Shown: positions 56,456-64,000 of the stretch, piece after piece
Numbering within the stretch: position 1 is the first letter of the stretch
How the letters are laid out: every line of letters begins with the position of its first letter
Source: Prunus persica
Taxonomy: Eukaryota > Streptophyta > Magnoliopsida > Rosales > Rosaceae
NCBI RefSeq assembly: GCF_000346465.2
Contig: NC_034009.1
Location: 20,752,100 to 20,816,099, forward strand
Reading direction: 5' to 3'
DNA length: 64,000 nucleotides
The notes under the pieces: generated by a model
What the model saw: only the letters and a program-made list of their open reading frames with translations
What the model was told of the DNA's origin: nothing
Databases searched by the model: none
Made by a program: the position numbers and the translations under genes

Positions 56456-59400
56456 CTAGGGAAGATGAATGACAGCATCAAAGCTGAAATCTTCACCTGG
56501 TTCAAAAGCAACTTCAAGATCTTCAAAGCTTTGCTCCACTCTCAAGTCCTTTCTAACTTTTAAACCTTCCTGCACCAATTAAAAAGTAAAAACAATACAA
56601 CCTCAGGGCTTATCAAGATCCATTTTATTGGAGGAAAAACAAAAACATGCAGATCACGTACAGGCCTTGAGAATAAAAGAATGAGACGAACAAATTTGCA
56701 TTTTGAGATGCTTATTAAGAATACTTTCATACATTTATAAGTAAGAAAACGTCAACCTTTTCATACAAAGGTACCTTCTTTCAACTAAGGTAACTAACTA
56801 CTCAAAAACTATGATGCCCATCAAACAAAGGAAATAGGGATCGTCACTGAAATATGGTGCACAAAATTTCAATCCGATAAATTACTTATAAAGTGAGGTT
56901 TTAGTAAGTAAAACAAGTAATGTATTATATAAAAATTTATAAAAAAAGTGTCAAAACTATAGTTTCGCAGGTATTTTGAAAGAGCACACTTTGTGGTACA
57001 ACTATAACCAGAAGATTCAACTCTATGCACACTAAATATGATGTCATGCACTGGTCAAATTGCAAAGACGTTTGGAGTTTCTGTTAGGCTGATAGTAATT
57101 GATCTTTGATACAAAGAACAGGACAAATTTAGTAAACATTAATCATTTTAAACAAGTATGCTTATTCATAGTTAACCTAACAACAATATGCAAGCATGAA
57201 GCATTTAGAAGGAAAAAAAATAAAAATCAGAATACCAAACCACTACCTTCTCTACATATTCAGCTATCGCAGAATTGATCACTTTCTTGATTACTTGCTT
57301 ATAAACTTTAGACGGTCCAAGGACTTCTAGCAAAATGTCTCTAGGTATCTGATAGACAGAAAATAAGACAAATTAAAAAAAATGTATCTGCGTTCACAAT
57401 TAACAAGATACAGAATTTATTGTGTGCCAGTGCACAGTGTGCCAGTGTACTCTCTCTCTCTCTCTCTGAAGGGCACCAGTAGCTTTTTGTGTAGGTGTGT
57501 AATCAACAAAACAAAATTAAGTTGCTGATGCATATGAAATGGTCACATCCGCAGAGGGGAGACAACAGTCAGAGTTACATTTGCAGGGTTAATAACTTCC
57601 AAACAAAGAAAAGCACGTCTGGGATGGACAAGGTTAAAAACAAGTTCTTTTGGCAGACCAATTGGCCTTGATAGTGTAAGGAACTAATCTGTGCATGTGT
57701 TTGCATGTATGATATGTGGTAAATCCACCCAGCATGCTGAAGTTTTGCAGCTAAATCCCTGAGAACATGGCTCAAGATAAGAAAACGAGATTGTATATGA
57801 AGACGCATATATACAATTTACGGAAGTAAGATAGAAATTGCAGGCGGGTGTCCCTCCCAGAAAAATCTCAAAGCCCTTTGAGCTAGGAGGTGCAAGCAAT
57901 CATGTGGCAGAAAAAAACTTTAGTTATGCTTGAAGTAACATTTTCTATTTAGAGATTAATCATATCCAACTCAGCATATCAACTCCATAACCATGCTTCG
58001 AGTTAAAAACTTACATTGGGTGTTTTCCCTGGTAATTGAGATTTGATTTGTCAGCGACATATAGCCAGGGGAAGAAATGAAGAAAAATAAGTTAGGAATG
58101 TGTAGAAGTAACAACATACACAAGAGGTAATTCAGTCTAGAAGTCAAATTAGTTAGCTGTATTAAAGCAAAGCAAAATGGAAGAACCTAGCAACTTTATT
58201 GTTGCTCTTCTTTTGTCTTGCTATATCTCGTTTCTGAGTTCAGTGTTTCTATAGCAGTTCTATTATATAAATTGATATCAAATTCAATAGAAAATCATGT
58301 CTTAAGTAATTCATTGCAAGAACCTTCATTACAAAGCGCTTCCTAATTTCAAAGTTACAACACAACAAAACATTTGTTCTCAATCTGATATTGTAATTTC
58401 CATACATACCTTTTAATATATGTGCTAAATTTTCTTCGTACTGCTAATAGAAGGATTACATAAATGATCCCCAGCAAATCAACTTTATCATTCAGGGTGG
58501 CAACTGGAGTAACAAATTAATAGAATGGTTGAGGACTGGAAGAGGGTCAGCAGTGTATTATAATTTTAATCCATAGAAGATGTTTATGAAATTTTTATTT
58601 GGTAACTATTATACCAGTTACACCCCTACCCTCACAAGATTGAACTACCGTCACATGTTTGTTAACAGTCAGAATGGAAATGTACGGCAGTGAGAGCAAA
58701 GATCCAACATCCTCATCGCCTATGGAAATTTGTTACAACAGAGCACGCACTCAATATATGCAGAGTCAAACTTTGAACTGGAGGCAAATACAGATCTCTT
58801 TAGGTTATGCAGAGATATTATTATTATCCATACTACCAAACCATAGCATACATCAGTCTAAAATATGATGAAAGCCACTCAATTGACTATGATGTCATCT
58901 GAAGAATGAAGATGACCCAAAAGTAATCTATTTGAACATAATAGACTTTTAAAATCTTACCTCCTTTCACTCTTCGAAATCCAGGTATTGGTTGGGCTGC
59001 AGTAACCATTTTGTCAAAAACTTCGTCAAAAATTGCTCGAGTTTTAGCACCCGATACCTCTACGTTTATCTGATGAAAAAAAGTGTGAATGTATGTGGTC
59101 AAAATTTATGACAGTATAAAACAATTGTGACCATCTACCATAGAATTTTGTTTGTCATCAAACAAGAAGAGAGAGCAAAGGTCATCATGATCACTGTTTA
59201 TGCCATTAAATATCTTTGCATTATCATACTTTTCACTTCAACGGTCCACTGCAGAATGTAAATTTTTTTTAAAGGGCACTGCAGAATGTCATGTTCTTAC
59301 TAACCTTCCAGAAAATATTAAATATAAAAGTTTCCCAAAAGATTTTTGTTTTTAAAAAAATACCTTTAGTTCACCGGCATCACTGGTACCTGAAGTAGTA

Positions 59401-61159
59401 ACTGTAACAGGAACATCTTCAAACCCAGAAGAAGATACTCCAATGTCTTCTGTGCCTATGTTCAAGAAAACCAAGAGTTTACAAAATACTTAGCAATTGA
59501 AGTAATAGCACAGGTTTGATTAGAAGTTAGAACTTGACAGAAAATACTTAACAACTGCACCTGATAACACAGCACAAATTGCAGGAATATACTTATTACT
59601 TTCCCTGTAAAATGAAATGGAAATTCAAAAAATCAAATATGGAATCAAGATCAATCAAGTTCACTCATTTATAAAACATTGTTACTCTTAGTCTGCCCCC
59701 TAGAACTTAATCAAGCAAAAGAGATAGAAAGTACCCAGAAAAGCAAAAAAGCCTGGGCACAATGATTATAACAGCATATTATGTTAAACAAAAATCCTAA
59801 GAAACTATACTATATGTAAGAGGCCCCTCCTTGTGCCCTTTTCATATTAATATTAAAGAATATGGGTAAATAGTAATTAGCCATTAGTTTTAAATTACCC
59901 ACCTTCTCTCCACTCTTCTGCAAATTGAAATAACTACCTTCTCACTTCGCACATGCATAGCATGTGACTTTATATTACTAAAGACGGATAGATTAGGGTG
60001 AAACAAAGCAGCTAGAACTGAAAGATTAGTTAAGTCAATAGTAATCATACCAAAAGTAGGTTAACTCTTAACAATCAGAAGAATGCAAGGGTATATTGCA
60101 ATTTAACTCTCCATTATTGAACAAGAATCTCGAAAGAAAAAGATGGCCCATTGATATTAAACCGAGTCTACTCAAGTGAAATAAAACAAAATGAGTCTAT
60201 CACATTTTACATTTTTGTTGAAAATATATAAATAAACTAGACAGGGATCTCCAATTGTTCTAACATTGCACTACAACATTGGTGAATACATGCAAACTGT
60301 GATGAGCATTCAGATTTGCACTCAAAACTAAAGGGGTAAATAGTGAATATATTGATTACCTTCTGCAAAGTGCTAGAGCAGAATATGTGATTTGATGGGA
60401 GGATTTTGTTCTCCAGCAACCAAGGCTTGGAATAGAGGCACTGATCCTCCGATTGCTACTAATTATCTGTACAAAACTTAGGTTAGTTCAAGGCTACATT
60501 TGTTTTGTTGGATAACATTGTCAGTGTAAAAATTGACTTATAATTCTCCGGGTGTTCATTCCAAAATGTATATACTTACTCTCAGTTCCAGCAATCAAAT
60601 GGGTTATTGTAGTAAACTATGAAACCACTAATAAAAATCAGAAGAGAAATGGTACAAGACATGAAGAAAGACCCAAGAAAAAGGTTTAGTAAAGCTAAAA
60701 TTTGCTGTAGAGCAGAGCAAAAACCCTTTTTCTTTTCCTTTTAACATCACTGACAGAAACAACAATACACATTATTACACAAATAATTGGCTTTTGGGTT
60801 CAATAGGATCTGAACAGGATTACACCCAAGAACAGAGTTCTAAGGAAATCCAAACAACATACTATTAACACATCCAGAAAACCATGACGAAAAAAAGTAA
60901 AAACCAACCTACTCACAAAAGCACACAGACAATTTCATAGTTCATGGGAACCAGAGTTACAAAAACTAAAAACAAAAAAGCCCACCAGCCAACAGTTGGG
61001 TACTGATGATATCTGAATTTTTCTTGTGCAATATTGAATAGACAATGTCATATATAATGGATATGTAGAACAAGAAAGAAAAAAAGAGAGGACGGGTTAG
61101 GGTTAGGTTACCTTAGGATTTAAACCCGAGAAGAGGGAACAATTAACGGCTATTTCCAT
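56456..61159 (-). CDS. Trigger factor-like protein, ribosome-binding domain only, plastid-type
   Basis: Eight exons on minus: 61159-61112, 60466-60360, 59604-59561, 59455-59364, 59069-58961, 58028-58015 (14 nt), 57348-57247 and 56569-56456. All introns are GT-AG, phases fit, total 630 nt, 209 residues. The first 60 or so residues are Ser/Arg-rich and poor in acids, like a chloroplast transit peptide. The rest is the trigger-factor ribosome-binding domain: ELKINVEVSGAKTRAIFDEV, then PGFRRVKGGKTPNIPRDILL carrying the ribosome-contact loop, ending in FEPGEDFSFDAVIHLP. The PPIase and C-terminal chaperone domains are absent, so it is about 40% of full trigger factor length. Plants have such short paralogues besides full-length plastid trigger factor. 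The likely role is binding plastid ribosomes at the exit tunnel; that is inferred. Confidence 0.92.
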
Positions 61160-61429
61160 TATCTTCTTCGGTTCGAGATAGACGCCCAGCAGCCGAAGCA
61201 CGAAACGAGAAAAGGACCCTGAGTCTCCGCAGTGTGGGAGCCGATCTGCTGTCTCCAAGTTTACTGTCCGTGTGTGTTCCTTATCTAACTGTCTGCCACT
61301 TGTCCACCCACTTAACTCCAACAATAACACTGTTAACTCCCGATGAAATAAAAAATAAATAAAAATTAAAGATAAAACAAAACAACAACAGCCGCTTTCA
61401 AACTTCAAGGTTAAGAGCACTTCCATCAA

Positions 61430-61560
61430 TTTGTCATGGTAAAGGGTAATGGCAAGACAAGGGCTGTTACTATTTATGTGAATAGTGACAGCCCTTGCAA
61501 AAAGCTTGTTGTGTTTCCACTTATTGTCATGGCAAAAGGCAAATACTATTCACTTTAACT
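61430..61560 (+). mobile_element. Harbinger-related terminal fragment
   Basis: Begins TTAAGAGCACTTCCATCAA, like the inverted right end of the Harbinger at 22853 (TTAAGAGCAACTCC). It contains GGGCTGTTACTATTTATGTG and its near-inverse AATAGTGACAGCCC, mirroring the subterminal hairpin at 22725-22835. The other end is not found. It lies 270 bp upstream of the trigger-factor-like gene start. Confidence 0.45.
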
Positions 61561-61595
61561 TTTATTTATTTATTTTATATATATATATCAGAGAG

Positions 61596-61979
61596 CTTCC
61601 ATTGAGGGATCCCTCAAATAAGATTTGAGGGATACCCCTTGTAGGCCCCACTCCGGATTGTATTTCACTAATCCAAACCGTCTATTTTGTAGATACTCAT
61701 TCAAAGATCATCTCTACAAAAAATCACTTGAATCAGATATCATTTGACCACTCAATTGAGTTATTGAAATTTTAGTATTTTCTTGAAGCACCGTGTTCAT
61801 TGATTTTGTAAGACACAATTGGATGTCGAAACGATTTCCGATTTGTCTAATTTTTTGTAAGGATGATCTATGAATGAAGACCTAAAAAATAGATGGTTTG
61901 GATCATTGGGAAAAAAATAGTAGGGTACCCTAAAGGGCGTCCCTCAAATAAAATTATTTGAGGGATCCCTCAATAGAAG
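61596..61979 (+). mobile_element. MITE, family with GAGGGATCCCTC ends, copy 2
   Basis: 384 bp. Both ends are intact: left CTTCCATTGAGGG and inverted right CTTCTATTGAGGG, each with the palindrome GAGGGATCCCTC. The interior matches copy 1 (12754-13133) along its whole length with scattered changes. It is flanked by TA-rich runs and non-coding. Confidence 0.8.
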
Positions 61980-62462
61980 GGGACTGTATATATATATATA
62001 TACATATATACATTTTCAATTCTCAAATATCTCAAATATATTGATAACTTTGGAGAATGCAAAACACTTACAAAGATACTAGTTTCACCACTTTAGTTCT
62101 TCAGATTACTGGTACTGATAGAACTTTTGAAACTGAGAAAATTATAGTGTACTAAAATTACATTATGATGAAAACAGAGGCCGGGGCCTTCTTAAATAGA
62201 CAAATAAAACATATTCAGATAACTTTTGGTGAGCTGGCAACTTTGGATGCTTGTGAAAAAGTAACTGTAGGAGCACGCGAAAGCTTTTGCTTTTATTGAG
62301 TGCAGCAACTTTGACTTTGTCGGGGAATCTCAAAAAGAACACGGCTTTCAGACTGGTGAATGCAGGGGTTCGGATGCTTTTCTTCAGGGCTCATGATGCA
62401 AGGCAACTTTTACTTTAACTTTAATCATCCCCTAGATTGAAAGGACCAAAATCATAGGGATC

Positions 62463-63699
62463 TTACTCATCTGGATAATCACTCCACCGCATCTTTAGGG
62501 CGGGAGCCTGTTGACTGACTGGTTTAGGTTGACTAGTGGATGTTTGTGACGCAGGGGAGGCATCGCTGTCTGCATCATCATTCATCTGGGATGCTTGGAG
62601 CATTAATTGGCGGGCAATTTCTTGTAACTCAGACTTAGATCTTCCCTCGATTGGGAGAAAAGAATGTGATGTGGTAGGGGAACTCTTTTTCTCATAATGC
62701 GGATTCCTGACTAGAGGAAAATCAGCATAAACATAATCTGCAATACGCTCAAGTTTAAATTTATCCCACCATTTGATTGAAAACTGGCGAGATAGGACTC
62801 TGGATTCCCAATTAACCTGGTAGGACCAATTAACCTGGGGAAGAACAGCTCAGATTCTTTGAACTTATTTTTATTAGTAAAATAATTGACTAATTCTTGC
62901 ATAGGAGGAGGAAATAAATCAATGACTGGACCATGTTTTTCCCACCAGTGATTGAACCAGTAAGGAAAAGGACTCTTGAATTTGCTATCAAAGTTTAAGA
63001 ACCAGGAGTGACTGAAATCAACTGTTTGGTGAAGCAAGATAGAATACCATGCTTCGATATAATCATAATAGCTATATTGAAGTTCTGATTGGAGAACTTT
63101 GAGATCATAGGGGTGACTGCTCCATTCATTTTCACTGATAATTTGGTGAATGTAAAGTGAATGATAAAGGATGATATGGGGATTTTCTCTGTTTTTAATT
63201 GGCTTAATGGTGATAGAATGAGTCTCATGAAGGATATCTCTGTAATATTTTAGATTCTTAAATGGTGCTGGGGGAATGAAATGACTATTGGGTGGAAAAT
63301 AAGATTTAGCAATGGTGATGGGATTAGCAATTGAATTATATTTGGACTCAATGACAAACAGGTGACTATGACTCTTGATCATGTATGGAGATGTCTTATG
63401 GTAAAAAGCAACTGGGGGATTAGTGACAGCAATATCCTAGAAAGGATCATGACTGGAAATTAGAGCAGACTGGAAACTAGGGCGAACCTGGCTGTGGCTC
63501 CTAAGTTGGCAAATCTGTTACTAATTTGGATAGGAGAGCATCCCGGGAAGGGGACGATCTGGAAAGAAGGCTCATATTTAGCTTGACTCATTGATGGTGG
63601 GAGGACTCGGAGTGACTGGGGATGATTGGGTTGGCTTAATTGACCAATTTGACTCTTTTGTTTATCATATTTTTCTCTTTCTTTTCTTCTTGCTGCCAT
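62463..63699 (-). pseudogene. Pararetrovirus ORF2, copy 2
   Basis: Starts at ATG 63699 (MAARRKEREKYDKQKSQ), overlapping the end of the RNase H frame. Open pieces are 63699-63460 and 63382-62711; the frame is shifted near 62800 and continues through FSIKWWDKFKLERIADY to MRWSDYPDE and a stop at 62463. An 18-bp tandem duplication at 62808-62843 repeats RLIGPT/RLIGNP in frame. Function in the family is unknown. The middle part is aromatic-rich (HSWFLNFDSKFKSPFPYWFN). Confidence 0.6.
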
Positions 63700-64000
63700 T
63701 GTTTTCCCTGCAGAAATTCTCTAGTAAGGAAATCAGGAATAGAATTCTCACTTCCTCTCAAATATTCAGTATCAAAATCAAAAATACTCAAAATAGCTTG
63801 CTATTGTGCAAATATTTGTTTGGATGCAATGTTTTGAACATCTTTTTCTAATACATGCTTAGCAGACTTACAATCAACCCAGACTAAAAATTTTTGATTT
63901 AATAAATCAGATTGAAATTTATTAATGCATAATACAATAGATAATATTTCTTTTTTAATAGTACTATAATTAATTTGAGACTGGGACCGAGTGCTAGAAT
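63700..64000 (-). pseudogene. Pararetrovirus RNase H, copy 2, partial
   Basis: Minus-strand text aligns with the RNase H of copy 1: the STIKKEILSIV segment, VDCKSAKHVLEKDVQN, and DFLTREFLQGK before the overlap with ORF2. At least one stop is present (near 63805). Truncated by the window edge. Confidence 0.65.

Larger units (their letters stand above)
61990..64000 (-). mobile_element. Florendovirus-like endogenous pararetrovirus, copy 2 (runs off the window)
   Basis: Minus strand, from right to left: RNase H end, ORF2, then promoter/leader (TCTATTTAAGAAGG near 62190). The arrangement and the ORF2 motif KWWDKF match copy 1, but the sequences are well diverged, so it is a separate insertion. 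The remaining polyprotein is beyond position 64000. Confidence 0.7.

Noticed and set aside
61103..61429. 108-codon frame starting at 61429 over the trigger-factor exon 1
   Set aside because: Only its last 16 codons, from ATG 61159, join to the downstream exons; the upstream part is leader read through.

Overview
This window is a transposon-rich stretch of nuclear DNA from a flowering plant, most likely a eudicot. It is AT-rich, with GT-AG introns, plastid transit-like N-termini and a class IV-type chitinase. The transposon, SINE and endogenous pararetrovirus content looks like a woody eudicot; a Rosaceae-type genome is my guess, but nothing here proves the family. One run of 100 N at 9257-9356 is an assembly gap.

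Four host genes look intact. They are a GH19 chitinase without a chitin-binding domain (minus, 3063-4197, 2 exons), an adenylate kinase isoenzyme 6 homologue (plus, 25657-26276, 2 exons), a conserved plastid-type glycine-rich membrane protein of unknown function (plus, 37865-40273, 3 exons) and a trigger-factor ribosome-binding-domain-only protein (minus, 56456-61159, 8 exons including a 14-nt micro-exon). A fifth host gene, a DUF247/UPF0481 family member (plus, 49269-55560), is a pseudogene cut in two by a Ty1/copia element.

Most of the rest is mobile DNA. From left to right: a solo LTR (389-2092); a decayed hAT-like element carrying two oppositely oriented short Helitrons (6715-7995); GA, TC and TG microsatellites; a MITE (12754-13133); a SINE split by a hAT-type MITE (13155-13870); a second related solo LTR (15990-17264); a MULE-like element rich in CGATATT (18172-23142) that contains a complete but mutated PIF/Harbinger element with both its SANT-like and transposase genes (18907-22853); further SINEs; and a minus-strand florendovirus-like endogenous pararetrovirus (about 26920-36895). 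That pararetrovirus is interrupted by a long-inverted-repeat foldback element (31675-32688) and by a Harbinger MITE (33888-35513) that itself holds another foldback element. Then come a plus-strand, different and badly decayed pararetrovirus (about 42049-48729), the copia element with 340-bp LTRs and a GCACT target duplication (49942-54832), another copy of the MITE (61596-61979), and a second florendovirus-like fragment that runs off the right edge (about 62000-64000).

The most unusual part is the 42-49 kb pararetrovirus. It has small coiled-coil ORFs upstream, a polyprotein that is decayed and lacks the reverse transcriptase active-site segment, and an uninterrupted 198-codon ORF downstream whose stop overlaps the next ORF. 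It differs clearly from the two florendovirus-like copies on either side, so this short interval has been colonised by at least two caulimovirid lineages.
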